Source: Clostridiales bacterium
GTDB lineage: Bacteria > Bacillota > Clostridia > Oscillospirales > Butyricicoccaceae
Direction: 5' to 3'
Assembly: GCA_019421385.1 (NCBI GenBank)
Contig: JAHZFK010000001.1
Location: 62,001-126,000 of the forward strand
Length of the DNA stretch: 64,000 nt
Every line of letters begins with the position of its first letter. Position 1 is the stretch's first letter. The translations under genes were made by a program, and so were the position numbers. Shown here one piece after another: positions 49,947 to 59,152 of the stretch. The notes under the pieces were generated by a model that was not told the DNA's origin, did no database searches, and saw only the letters and a list, made by a program, of their open reading frames with translations.

Positions 49947-51242
49947 TTACGCGCGCTCCGCTGCGCCCATGGAATCCGGAATCTCGGAACGGTACATATC
50001 CGCCCCCAGCGCCACGAACTTCTCCACCAGCGTCTCATAGCCGCGCTCGATATTCTGCACCTGCTCGACCTCGGTCACGCCCTTGGCCGCAAGACCTGCA
50101 ATGACCATCGCCGCGCCTGCACGCAGGTCGTGTGCGCGCACCGGCGCACCCTTGAATTCCTCTACGCCCTCGATGACCGCGATCTTGCCGTCAACATGGA
50201 TGTTGGCGCCCATGCGCGTCAGTTCTTCGGTGTAGCGGTAACGGCTGTCCCACACGCCCTCGGTGACGATACTCGTGCCTTCGGCAAGGCAAAGCGCAGT
50301 CGTCATCTGCGGCTGCATGTCGGTCGGGAAGCCCGGATAGGGCATGGTCTTGATGTTGGTCTTGGTCAGACGGCCTTCGCGGCGCACCAGCACCGCATCG
50401 TCAAACTCAGTGACCTCGACGCTCATCTCCTTGAGCTTTGCCGTGATGCACTCCAGATGCTTCGGAATGACGTTCTTGACCAACACCGAGCCGCCGCAGG
50501 CTGCAACGGCTGCCATGAATGTACCCGCCTCGATCTGGTCGGGGATGATGGAATAGGTGCCGCCGTGCAGACGCTCGACACCGCGGATCTTGATGACATC
50601 CGTTCCCGCGCCCTTGACGTTTGCGCCCATCGCGTTGAGGAAGTTCGCCAGATCGACGATATGCGGCTCCTTGGCGCAGTTTTCCATGATGGTCTGTCCC
50701 TTGGCGAGTACCGCCGCGAGCATGATGTTCATGGTCGCACCAACCGAAACCACGTCGAAATAGATATGTGCGCCGTGCAGACCCTCTTCGGGTGCTTCGG
50801 CGCGGATGTATCCGCCCTTGGGCAGCGTCACTCTTGCACCCAGCGCTTCAAAGCCCTTGATGTGCTGGTCGATCGGACGCACGCCGCCGAAGTTGCAGCC
50901 GCCCGGCATAGCGACTTCGGCATAGCCGTATTTGCCCAGCAGCACGCCGAGCAGATAATAGGAGGCGCGCAGCTTGCGCTCCAGCTCATGCGGCTTCAGG
51001 CTGGGGTTCTGGGTGTTCTGGATTTCCACTGTCGTTGCGTTGAGCAGCCGGATCTGCGCACCCAATTCGCGCATGATCTCGAGCTGCAGCGTCACATCAA
51101 TAATCTTGGGCACATTCTCAATGCGAACCGGGCCGTCCGCCAGCAGCGCTGCCGGGACGATCGCAACCGCCGCGTTCTTTGCGCCGGAGATTGTGACCTC
51201 TCCATTGAGCGTTTTACCGCCGTTGATTACATATTTGGTCAA
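49947..51242 (-). CDS. murA: UDP-N-acetylglucosamine 1-carboxyvinyltransferase
   Basis: 431 residues. It starts INGGKTLNGEVTISGAKNAA and has the active-site cysteine in MPGGCNFGGVRPID (the residue attacked by fosfomycin) and the LRAGAAMVIAGLAAKG loop. It catalyses the first committed step of peptidoglycan synthesis. It stands inside the wal gene series, between yycI and walJ. A TAAAAT box at 51361-51356 on the minus strand may belong to a local promoter, since a gap of 149 bases separates it from yycI. Confidence 0.98.
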   Translation of the reverse strand: MTKYVINGGKTLNGEVTISGAKNAAVAIVPAALLADGPVRIENVPKIIDVTLQLEIMRELGAQIRLLNATTVEIQNTQNPSLKPHELERKLRASYYLLGVLLGKYGYAEVAMPGGCNFGGVRPIDQHIKGFEALGARVTLPKGGYIRAEAPEEGLHGAHIYFDVVSVGATMNIMLAAVLAKGQTIMENCAKEPHIVDLANFLNAMGANVKGAGTDVIKIRGVERLHGGTYSIIPDQIEAGTFMAAVAACGGSVLVKNVIPKHLECITAKLKEMSVEVTEFDDAVLVRREGRLTKTNIKTMPYPGFPTDMQPQMTTALCLAEGTSIVTEGVWDSRYRYTEELTRMGANIHVDGKIAVIEGVEEFKGAPVRAHDLRAGAAMVIAGLAAKGVTEVEQVQNIERGYETLVEKFVALGADMYRSEIPDSMGAAERA

Positions 51243-51391
51243 ACCTACCTACTCCTCACTGTTGCAATACGCGTTCCGTCGCGTAAACTATCTTGCTACT
51301 GTATTCTATGACCGGACGCGCGCATCCGTGCGCCCGCAAATTTTCTCACCAATCTATTTTACCACAATTTTTGATAAAGGAAAGATTTTTT

Positions 51392-52216
51392 TCAATTTTC
51401 CTGGTCTACAATCGTTTTTTTGGCACAATCCACCAAATATTCACCCGAATCCGTCGCGATCTTCCAAGTAGGTGTAAGCTGCAAGCGACGGTTGCTATCC
51501 ACCTCCATGCGGTAACCGACTGTCATGGAGTCGATGCGCTTCACATCCTGCGCCCGCGCAGCAAATTCGAGCAGCGCATCCGCCGCATTACAGGATACGC
51601 CGCTGCCCCGCACAGTGGTATACGGTGTGCCAAAGCTCCACAGGCCGCTCAACGTCGCGCCGCCGTTTTCCTCAAATCGCAGCGTCAGCACACGGTTGTG
51701 TACGGGCTGCCCTGCGACCGTCCCGGTCATGGTAACGGTCAAGCCGTCCGCCTGCGTCTCTCCATGCTCCACCTGTAACCCCCAGCCGGACAACAGCTGC
51801 CGCGCCAGCCGCAGCGCTGAGGAAGCATCGTCGGGCGTTTCCCGCCCGACCCCGCATTCCGCCTGCACCGTGCCGTCCGCGTGCCACGCCATCTTGCCGA
51901 CATCACTCTGGAACAGCACTGTGCCGTCCTCCTGCTCGGTGCGCTCGACTGTCTCGCCCAGCATGGCCTGCGCGACCGCCTCTTCATCCGCGCGGCTGCG
52001 GTCGATCGACAGTATCGGCAGCACCTTATCCTTGGGCAGCTGGAACGCATTGTCCAGCTGCATACCATATTCCTGCGTCAGCGCGCGCAGATCCGCCAGC
52101 AATTCTTCACCGCGCCGGTAATCCTGCCACAGCTTCACGCCGAAATTTCCAATCAAAAACAGGTTGACCGCCAGCAGAATGACGATCAGCACATTTTTTA
52201 CTTTATCCCACTGCAA
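51392..52216 (-). CDS. yycI: YycI-like membrane regulator of WalK
   Basis: 274 residues. A short cytoplasmic start and one membrane helix (about 8-28: VLIVILLAVNLFLIGNF) are followed by an extracytoplasmic domain. Its C-terminal part has PTWKIATDSGEYLVDCAKKTI, the YycI pattern. YycI and YycH bind WalK outside the membrane and tune its activity. Position after YycH fits. Sequence is divergent from the Bacillus proteins, so the call relies on layout as well. Confidence 0.85.
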   Translation of the reverse strand: MQWDKVKNVLIVILLAVNLFLIGNFGVKLWQDYRRGEELLADLRALTQEYGMQLDNAFQLPKDKVLPILSIDRSRADEEAVAQAMLGETVERTEQEDGTVLFQSDVGKMAWHADGTVQAECGVGRETPDDASSALRLARQLLSGWGLQVEHGETQADGLTVTMTGTVAGQPVHNRVLTLRFEENGGATLSGLWSFGTPYTTVRGSGVSCNAADALLEFAARAQDVKRIDSMTVGYRMEVDSNRRLQLTPTWKIATDSGEYLVDCAKKTIVDQEN

Positions 52217-52232
52217 GCGGTCTCACCTCCTG

Positions 52233-53549
52233 TCAAGCTGCGTTTTTCAGATAAAAGCGCGCAGGGACGTAGCTTTCGCCCTCTCTTTCGCGATAGGCGA
52301 CCATTAAACCGCATGGCTCTCCCATCGCGCCCGCCGCCGCCTGCTTGGCCGGCAGGACAATACGTCCGGTATCCTGCGCCGAAAAGCGCTGCAACCGGAC
52401 AGTTGCGGAGACCAGCGCGCCATCCTCAAATGCAAAAGTAGCAAAATCGCTTTCTCCCAACACCGGCACGCCGCCGTACATCTGCAAAAAGACCAGCGTT
52501 GTCTGCCTGTCCTCCTGCCCGACCGCGTACAGGGACGCATGTGTGTTGGTTTCGCCCACCCGCAGCGCCGCGTCCAGGATCAGGCGGGCGCAGTCCATCT
52601 GCGCATCTAGCGCAGACTGTCCGCTGACCTCGCCCTCTTCATAGGCGCGCACTGTGGTATTTTCCGCCGAGGACGCATATTGCAGCAGGCCCGTGGCGCT
52701 CACGCGCAGCGTGCTCACATTATCAATGAACACACGCACCTGATCGTTTTGCTCGGCATAAAAATCCGCGTAAGCCGTAAACCCGAACACTTGCAGCAGT
52801 TCTTCCAGTCCAGTGCCACTGCGTGTGGAAAACAGGTCGATCGGCTCATTGCGCAGCAGCGGAAGGGACAGGGTTTCGCTGTCAAACAGCAGCGTTTCCG
52901 GATACACCGCATATGACTCACCCGAAAACTTACAGGGCAAACCGCGAAATGCCTTTTGCGCGCTTTCCAGCACGCTTTTATCCGCCTTTGCCGCAGCCGC
53001 ATACAGCGCGCCATCCGAGGTGCGTACAAACAGCTGCTCGGAGCCTGCCGCATAGACCAGCGTTTCGACATAGATCTCGCTGCCGTCTTTCCATGCGCCG
53101 CCCATCCAGCCTGCAACCGCGCCCAGCGGGATGGCGCCATGATAGCGCAATTCCGCGCAGTCCCCTGCGCGCAGCGCCGCGTTCAGCTCGTCTTCGCTGG
53201 CGGGCGCCAACTCTTCGCCCGTCAACACCTGCGCCCACAGGTCGCGCACCGCGGCAACCGCCGCGTCCATATCGGTCACATTGTACTGCACACCGTACAG
53301 CTGTCCGTCCACAGTCAGCGCCAGCTGCACCGGTTCGGCGGCGGCTACACCGGATGAGCGCAGCTCATAGCCCACCGCGCCGCCAAACAACTGGTCGTGT
53401 GCGCGCCGAAGCAGACTGTCCGCCGGCATCTGAGCCACATTCAGCCCGGTCAGCCAATTGGCAGCGCACAGCGTCAGAAGCAGCAGTACCAGCACGATCA
53501 GCGACACATTTTTCGCCGTATTTTTGACCGACCGCTCTGCGCCTCTCAT
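52233..53549 (-). CDS. yycH: YycH-like membrane regulator of WalK
   Basis: 438 residues with one N-terminal membrane helix (about 14-34) and a long extracytoplasmic part of about 400 residues, as in YycH. The C-terminal section (FATFAFEDGALVSATVRLQRF, with motif SDFATFAFEDG) resembles the YycH/YycI beta-rich domain. It starts in the last codons of walK (4-base overlap) and ends 17 bases before yycI. Weak primary similarity; context is strong. Confidence 0.82.
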   Translation of the reverse strand: MRGAERSVKNTAKNVSLIVLVLLLLTLCAANWLTGLNVAQMPADSLLRRAHDQLFGGAVGYELRSSGVAAAEPVQLALTVDGQLYGVQYNVTDMDAAVAAVRDLWAQVLTGEELAPASEDELNAALRAGDCAELRYHGAIPLGAVAGWMGGAWKDGSEIYVETLVYAAGSEQLFVRTSDGALYAAAAKADKSVLESAQKAFRGLPCKFSGESYAVYPETLLFDSETLSLPLLRNEPIDLFSTRSGTGLEELLQVFGFTAYADFYAEQNDQVRVFIDNVSTLRVSATGLLQYASSAENTTVRAYEEGEVSGQSALDAQMDCARLILDAALRVGETNTHASLYAVGQEDRQTTLVFLQMYGGVPVLGESDFATFAFEDGALVSATVRLQRFSAQDTGRIVLPAKQAAAGAMGEPCGLMVAYREREGESYVPARFYLKNAA

Positions 53550-55324
53550 ACCGGCCCCTCCTCGCTGTTCGGGGTCAGGTTGGTCGGCAGCGTGATCGTC
53601 ACGATCGTGCCCTTGCCATATTCGCTAGCCAGCGCGATCTTGCCCTCATGCTGCTCGACGATCTCCTTGGCGATTGCAAGGCCAAGCCCCGTGCCGCCGG
53701 CAGCGCGGCTGCGCGCCTTATCCACACGGTAAAAGCGTTCGAACAGACGCGGCACATCTGCCGCCGGAATGCCCACACCGTCATCCTCCACCGTGATGCG
53801 CACACGGTTTTCCGCCGGTACACATGCCGACAGGCGGATATGCCCGCCCGACGGCGTATATTTGACCGCGTTAGACAGGATATTCACCACGACCTGCTCG
53901 ATACGCTCGCGGTCGCCCACGATAGCGGGCAGCGTGTCCGGTGCGTCCACGATCATCTCATGCCCATTATCCTGCACGGTCAGGCGCATGGCATTTGCCA
54001 CCTTCTGGAGCAGATCGGACAGCGAAAACCGCGTCATACGCAACTCCATCCGACCATAATCCAGCTTGGACAGCGTCAGAAGATCGGTCACGATGCGCGC
54101 CATGCGCTCGGATTCGCTCGAAATAACGCCCAAAAACTGTTTTTCCGTGTCGATCGGAATATCGCCCGCAGCGTCCAGCAGCGTTTCGGTATAAGAACGG
54201 ATGTTGGTCAGCGGCGTGCGCAGCTCATGCGACACATTGGCGACAAATTCGCGCCGCGCATCGTCCAGACGGCGCTGCTCGGTGATGTCATGGATGACGG
54301 CAATCACGCCGCCTTCACCGTCGAGCGCACCATAAGGCGCAAGCGTGACCGACAGCACGCGGTCGCGCCGCGTGATTTCGCTGGTCAGGAAGCTGCGCAT
54401 GGCGGTCTCGTCCGAGCTGACCATGTCCAGATCGGCAAATATCTCGTCAAAGGTCAGTTGATCCTCCATGCGCACGCCCAGCATATTTTCGGTCGCTGGG
54501 TTCATGTGGATCAGCCGTCCATCAGTCGTAAAGGCCGCCACGCCGTCCGTCATGTGCAGGAACAGCGTATTGAGCTTGTCGCGCTCGCCCTGCACCTCAC
54601 CAACCGTGCTTTTCAGCTGCCGCGCCATGTAATTGAATGAGCGCGTCAGCTCACCGATCTCGTCGGACGACTGCACGCCCAAATCCTGATCGAAATTGCC
54701 CTCCGCGATCGACCGCGCACCCTCAGTGATGCGCTCGATCGGGGTGGTGATGGTCTTGCTGAGCAGGAAGGACAGCAAAATTGCCGCCAGCAGGCCGAAC
54801 ATCATCGCCTGCATGACGATCTGGAAAAAACGCCACGACAGGTCGGAGATCTCGCTTTTGTCATCCGTGATGTACACGATGTAATCCACACCGCCGTCCT
54901 CATCCTTGTCGATGGGTACAGCAATATCCATCATGCTGTCGGACACGGACGAGCGTGCGCCAAGCTCACCGGCCATGGCGGCAACAATATTGCTCGTCCG
55001 CGTCAGCGTGATGTTAGGGTTGGAGCCTTCCAGATACCGGCCTTCGGCATCCAGAATATAATAATTGCGGTAATCGTCGATGCCCAGCGCGCTTTCGCGT
55101 GCCTCAATGACGGTCTGCAAGCCGGGCGCACCCTGCTCTGCGGCCGCGTCCTTGAGGGAATCCATCGTGCTCGACTGGTTGAACACGTTCTGCATCTGCT
55201 CATAGAAGCTGTCCAGATAAAATGTGTTGACGCTGTTGATGAGGAACGTACCCACCACGGCCATGACCGATATGATCATCAGCACCAGAATCAGCACCAG
55301 CTTCATGTGTAAGGAACGAAACAA
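53546..55324 (-). CDS. walK: Cell-wall sensor histidine kinase WalK
   Basis: 592 residues from a TTG at 55324 with GGAGG 7 bases upstream, giving the WalK-like start MFRSLHMKLVLILVLMI (family FRSIQFKL). Two membrane helices (about 8-30 and 176-198) enclose an extracytoplasmic domain. Then HAMP (SKTITTPIERITEGARSIA), PAS, the H-box VSHELRTPLTNIRSY, and ATPase motifs DDGVGIPAADVPRLFERFYRVDKAR and GGTGLGLAIAKEIVEQH (motifs GVGIP and GTGLGLA). It controls WalR, the regulator of peptidoglycan hydrolases. Confidence 0.95.
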   Translation of the reverse strand: MFRSLHMKLVLILVLMIISVMAVVGTFLINSVNTFYLDSFYEQMQNVFNQSSTMDSLKDAAAEQGAPGLQTVIEARESALGIDDYRNYYILDAEGRYLEGSNPNITLTRTSNIVAAMAGELGARSSVSDSMMDIAVPIDKDEDGGVDYIVYITDDKSEISDLSWRFFQIVMQAMMFGLLAAILLSFLLSKTITTPIERITEGARSIAEGNFDQDLGVQSSDEIGELTRSFNYMARQLKSTVGEVQGERDKLNTLFLHMTDGVAAFTTDGRLIHMNPATENMLGVRMEDQLTFDEIFADLDMVSSDETAMRSFLTSEITRRDRVLSVTLAPYGALDGEGGVIAVIHDITEQRRLDDARREFVANVSHELRTPLTNIRSYTETLLDAAGDIPIDTEKQFLGVISSESERMARIVTDLLTLSKLDYGRMELRMTRFSLSDLLQKVANAMRLTVQDNGHEMIVDAPDTLPAIVGDRERIEQVVVNILSNAVKYTPSGGHIRLSACVPAENRVRITVEDDGVGIPAADVPRLFERFYRVDKARSRAAGGTGLGLAIAKEIVEQHEGKIALASEYGKGTIVTITLPTNLTPNSEEGPV

Positions 55325-55399
55325 ACAAACACCTCCGGCGTGCTCAGCGCAGCCGCGCCGTTTTTCTCTGTATCCCGTGCGCGGGGCACGGTTCACCCG

Positions 55400-56092
55400 C
55401 TATTCGTCGCTGAAATAATAGCCCATGCCGCGTTTGGTCATGATATAGCGCGGACTGGCAGGCTGATCCTCCACCTTTTCGCGCAGGCGGCGGATCGCCA
55501 CATCGACCGCGCGCAAATCGCCGTAATAATCGTAGCCCCAGACCTTCTCCATCAGTTCCTCGCGCGAAAATACGCGACCGGGTGTGGCCGACAGGAAGCA
55601 CAGAATATCAAATTCACGCGCGGACAGCTCCAGCGCCCGCCCGTTTTTATACACCATGCCGTTGTCGCGCGAAATACGCAGACCGCCGCCCGACGGCACG
55701 GCAGGCTTTTCCCGCTCCTCTCCGGACAGCGTGCGCCGCATGTTTGCCTTGACGCGCGCCATCAGCTCACGCATAGAAAACGGCTTGGTAATATAGTCGT
55801 CCGCACCCAGTTCCAGACCGAGCACCTTATCGGTTTCCTCCTCGCGGGCGGTCAGCATAATGATCGGCGTATCCTGCTTTTCTCGGATATGCCCGAGCAC
55901 TTCAAAGCCGTCCATCGAGGGCAGCATCACATCCAGCAAAATCAGATCGGGCGCGTCCTCCAAAGCGGCGCGCAAACCGTCCGCACCATCGTACGCGACC
56001 AGCGTATCGTATCCTTCGCGCTGGAGATTGAACACCAGAATGTCCGCAATCGCTTTTTCGTCCTCAACGACCAGAATTTTTTTCTTATCCAT
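55400..56092 (-). CDS. walR: Response regulator WalR
   Basis: 230 residues. The receiver starts KKILVVEDEKAIADIL, with the phospho-acceptor in LLDVMLPSMDG, T in MLTAREEE and K in TKPFSMRELMARVKAN (motif ITKPFS). The winged helix ends DQPASPRYIMTKRGMGYYF, close to WalR VRRLREKIED-type proteins. AAGGAGG precedes the ATG. First of walR-walK-yycH-yycI. Confidence 0.95.
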   Translation of the reverse strand: MDKKKILVVEDEKAIADILVFNLQREGYDTLVAYDGADGLRAALEDAPDLILLDVMLPSMDGFEVLGHIREKQDTPIIMLTAREEETDKVLGLELGADDYITKPFSMRELMARVKANMRRTLSGEEREKPAVPSGGGLRISRDNGMVYKNGRALELSAREFDILCFLSATPGRVFSREELMEKVWGYDYYGDLRAVDVAIRRLREKVEDQPASPRYIMTKRGMGYYFSDE

Positions 56093-56135
56093 AAATGGCC
56101 TCCTTCACAGAGGGTTGGCGGGTGCTGCGTTCGGA

Positions 56136-56678
56136 TCAGTACAGCCCCTTGAGCTTGGCGCGGTACAGCGCGACCACGGTCTTGGCGTCGCGAATCTCGT
56201 CGCGCTCGACCATGGCTTCCACCTCAGCCAGCGGCAGCCGCACCACTTCGACAAATTCATCCTCATCCGGCTGCATTTCGCCCTCGGTCAGATCGAGCGC
56301 AGCAAACAGATGCACGACCTCGGTCAGAAAACCGGGGGAGGGGTACACACAGCCCAGCGGCACCACTCTTCCTGCCGTGCAGCCGGTCTCCTCTTTCAGC
56401 TCACGCGCGCCGCAGTCGGCAATGCTCTCCCCTTCTCCATGATCCAGCTTGCCCGCCGGAATTTCCAGCAGTTCGGTATCATACGGGTAGCGGAACTGCC
56501 GCACCAGAATGATGTTGCCATCGCGGTCGATGGGCAGCACACCCACACCGCCCACATGCTCGCACACCTCACGCGGAGCGGTCTTGCCGTTGGGCAGCTC
56601 GACCTCGTCCAGCCGTGCTTTCATGATGTTTCCTTCAAAAAAATACCGATGAGAAAGCTGTTTTTCACGCATATTCAT
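56136..56678 (-). CDS. NUDIX hydrolase (ADP-ribose pyrophosphatase type)
   Basis: 180 residues. The Nudix box is G-x5-E-x7-RELKEETG in KLDHGEGESIADCGARELKEETGC (motif RELKEETG), with an ADP-ribose-type FRYPYDTELLEIPAGKLD before it (motif LEIPAGKL). It should cleave ADP-ribose or related nucleoside diphosphates. 17 bases after the glycosidase gene and 43 before walR. Confidence 0.92.
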   Translation of the reverse strand: MNMREKQLSHRYFFEGNIMKARLDEVELPNGKTAPREVCEHVGGVGVLPIDRDGNIILVRQFRYPYDTELLEIPAGKLDHGEGESIADCGARELKEETGCTAGRVVPLGCVYPSPGFLTEVVHLFAALDLTEGEMQPDEDEFVEVVRLPLAEVEAMVERDEIRDAKTVVALYRAKLKGLY

Positions 56679-56695
56679 CTAAATCTACCTCTTTT

Positions 56696-58618
56696 CTACG
56701 GTGTACCAAAACAGCGCAGCACATAGGCGGTTTCCGGCGGCACCGAGATGTGCACACCGTGGCTGTCCGCGTCCTCAAATCCCGTTCCGCTGAGCATATC
56801 CACTGCGTAAACCGCCTGCACACAAGTGCGGATATTGTGGTGGCCGCGGTTGACGATCACCATCATGCGGGAGGTATCGCTCACGCGCTCATATTGCAGC
56901 AGCGCGCCGTGGCAGCGCACAAAATGCAGATCGCCGTCCGCCAGCGTGTTGCTGTCCGCGCGCAGTGCGCACAGGCGACGGTAAAACGCCAGCAGCTCCC
57001 GATCCTCCTGCCCCCACGGATAAGTGCGACGATTGAACGGGTCCTCAAATCCCTGCCGTCCGGCCTCATCGCCGTAATAAATGGTGGGCGAGCCCGGCAT
57101 GGTGAACTGGATGACCGCCGCCAGCCGCAGCTTGCGCAGCGCGTTCGCCAGCCGTTCGGGCGGCAGCTCGTAGTGTGCGCGCCCGTCGCGGTCCATTTTC
57201 CATTCCTCATCGGAAACACCCAGCAGGGTCAGCGCACGCGCCGTATCATGCGTGCCGATGACGTTCATCAGGTTATAGAACACGTCGCGCGGATAATTTT
57301 CCCGGATGCATTCCATGGTTTCCGCAAAATGTTCGGCCGTGCCGCCGTTCAAAAATGCCAAAATCGCGTCCCGCAGCGGATAATTCATCACGCTGTCCAG
57401 CTCGCCGCCCTGAAAATACTTGCGGCGCTCGGAATAGGCGATCTTGTTGGAAGCATCCTCCCAAACCTCACCGATCACCAGCGCATCCGGCTTTTCCCGC
57501 TTGGCCGCGGCATTGAGCTTCTGGATAAATGCATCGGGCAGCTCGTCGGCCACATCCAGCCGCCAGCCGGATGCACCCAGACGCAGCCAGCGACGCACGA
57601 CGCTGTCCTCGCTTTTGATGATATAGTCGAGATAGCTTTCGTCCATCTCACGCACCTGCGGCAGCGTGTAAATGCCCCACCACGAGCCATATTTATTCGG
57701 CCATTCCTGAAAATCAAACCAACGGTAATAGGGCGATTCCTTGGATTGATATGCCCCGAGGCTGTTGTACCGGCCGCGGGCGTTAAAATAGCGGCTGTCA
57801 TAGCCGGTGTGGTTGAACACGCCGTCCATCACGACGCGCATTCCGCGCGCAGCAGCTTGCTCACACAGCGTGCGGAAATCCTCCTCGCTGCCGAACAGCG
57901 GGTCGATGCGCTTGTAGTCACCCGTGTCATAGCGGTGGTTGGAATACGCCTGAAACATCGGATTGAAATAGATGGTGGTCACATGCAGGCTTTCCAGATA
58001 GTCCAGTTTGCTGATGACCCCGCGCAGTGTGCCTCCAAAAAAGTCATTATTGAGGATCTCGCCGTTCTCATTGGGCCGATAAACCGGGATATCATCCCAG
58101 TTTTCGTGCAGCACGCGCGGCGCGATGCCCTCCCCCTCCGGCTGGACGGGCATTTTATCCCGGCAGAAACGGTCGGGGAAGATATTATAGGTGATACCCC
58201 GACCAAACCAACGCGGCGGCTGATAGGCGGGGTCGTATACGGTCAGCTGAAATTTGTCTCCCAGCGTGTCAATGATCTCCGCGCGTCCGGCATAGCCGCG
58301 CGCACAATAGCGCGGGCCATCCGCTGTATCCATGGTGAAATAATACCAGTACAAGCCCGGATGCGGCGGTGTAAAGCTGGTTGTATAATGGTCGCGCGCA
58401 CCGGCGAGACCATACCAGCGCATCGGAAACGCTTCCGGCTCCTTGCCGTCCTCCTCCACCCAGAGGGTGATATGCTCGGTGCCGCGTTCGCGCTTTGGAT
58501 AGGTGGAAAACTCAACCGTCTGTCCGGCAGGCACCGCGCCATACGGCGCTTTGCATCTGGGATCACGGGAGTAAAAAATACAATCGGGACTGGTATTCAA
58601 AAAATTTCCCCCAAACAT
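56696..58618 (-). CDS. GH13 alpha-glycosidase (neopullulanase/cyclomaltodextrinase-like)
   Basis: 640 residues. An N-terminal beta-sandwich (CBM34-like, about 1-130) precedes the TIM barrel. Catalytic regions are DGVFNHTGYDSRYF, GWRLDVADELP (nucleophile Asp), VIGEVWEDASNK (acid Glu) and GTHDTARAL (third Asp, with Thr for the usual Asn). No signal peptide, so it acts inside on imported maltodextrins or cyclodextrins. It has its own promoter and heads the co-directional run into walR. Confidence 0.93.
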   Translation of the reverse strand: MFGGNFLNTSPDCIFYSRDPRCKAPYGAVPAGQTVEFSTYPKRERGTEHITLWVEEDGKEPEAFPMRWYGLAGARDHYTTSFTPPHPGLYWYYFTMDTADGPRYCARGYAGRAEIIDTLGDKFQLTVYDPAYQPPRWFGRGITYNIFPDRFCRDKMPVQPEGEGIAPRVLHENWDDIPVYRPNENGEILNNDFFGGTLRGVISKLDYLESLHVTTIYFNPMFQAYSNHRYDTGDYKRIDPLFGSEEDFRTLCEQAAARGMRVVMDGVFNHTGYDSRYFNARGRYNSLGAYQSKESPYYRWFDFQEWPNKYGSWWGIYTLPQVREMDESYLDYIIKSEDSVVRRWLRLGASGWRLDVADELPDAFIQKLNAAAKREKPDALVIGEVWEDASNKIAYSERRKYFQGGELDSVMNYPLRDAILAFLNGGTAEHFAETMECIRENYPRDVFYNLMNVIGTHDTARALTLLGVSDEEWKMDRDGRAHYELPPERLANALRKLRLAAVIQFTMPGSPTIYYGDEAGRQGFEDPFNRRTYPWGQEDRELLAFYRRLCALRADSNTLADGDLHFVRCHGALLQYERVSDTSRMMVIVNRGHHNIRTCVQAVYAVDMLSGTGFEDADSHGVHISVPPETAYVLRCFGTP

Positions 58619-58633
58619 AAAAACTCTTTATAT

Positions 58634-58662
58634 AGTATAGCACGAACTGTACGCAAGGTAAA
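58634..58662 (-). promoter_or_regulatory. Promoter of the GH13 gene
   Basis: On the minus strand TTTACC (58662-58657), 17-base spacer, TATACT (58639-58634), 16 bases before the ATG. Confidence 0.65.
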
Positions 58663-58829
58663 CAAAAAACGATTTTTGCGCACCGCTGCATCCGCTCTGC
58701 CGCCCTTCGGACGCTCCACGGGCATTTACACCCGCCTCTTCATACTATGATAACAGCCGCCGCTGCGCTGTTTGTCCACTCCCATACCAACCACGGCGGC
58801 CCGAAACAACGAAAGGAGGTTTTCCGTCC

Positions 58830-59099
58830 GTGAATTTGCGTGTCCGTTTCAAGAATCCGGTGTTCTGGATGCAGCTTTTGCTGGGCATTTCCGCCACCAT
58901 GCTGACTTACGCCAGCCTGACTGCTTCCGATATGACCAGCTGGGGCGCGGTGTGGGATGTCATCCGTCAGGCGATAAACAACCCATACTGCCTGTTTCTG
59001 ATTGCATCCAACATCTGGAGCGCACTCAACGACCCGACCACCAGCGGTCTGACCGATTCCGACCGCGCGCGGCAATATAAAAAGCCGCTCGAACCATAA
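58830..59099 (+). CDS. Phage-type holin (phi LC3 family-like), isolated
   Basis: 89 residues from a GTG at 58830 with AAAGGAGG 9 bases upstream. Two hydrophobic helices (about 11-30 and 48-64) and a charged C-terminus containing NDPTTSGLTDSDRARQY, a signature of phage_holin_1 proteins. Holins form membrane holes that release an endolysin. No endolysin or other phage gene is near, and the flanking genes are ordinary. It may be a domesticated holin for protein release or cell lysis. Confidence 0.88.
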   Translation: MNLRVRFKNPVFWMQLLLGISATMLTYASLTASDMTSWGAVWDVIRQAINNPYCLFLIASNIWSALNDPTTSGLTDSDRARQYKKPLEP

Positions 59100-59119
59100 A
59101 CCACGGCCAACACAAAAAA

Positions 59120-59145
59120 GGGGACGCGGACAATGTCCGCGCCCC
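59120..59145 (-). terminator. Terminator after the CarD-family gene
   Basis: GGGG-A-CGCGGACA pairs with TGTCCGCG-C-CCCC; on the minus strand it is followed by TTTTTT. It may also end the holin transcript from the other side. Confidence 0.8.
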
Positions 59146-59152
59146 CGCTTTA

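Noticed and set aside
56750..58750. 666-codon plus-strand frame opposite the GH13 gene
   Set aside because: The minus strand encodes a complete GH13 enzyme with all catalytic motifs; the antisense frame is His/Arg-rich shadow coding without a ribosome-binding site.
58830..59099. Prophage
   Set aside because: Only a holin is present; no integrase, lysin, capsid or attachment-site repeats were seen around it.
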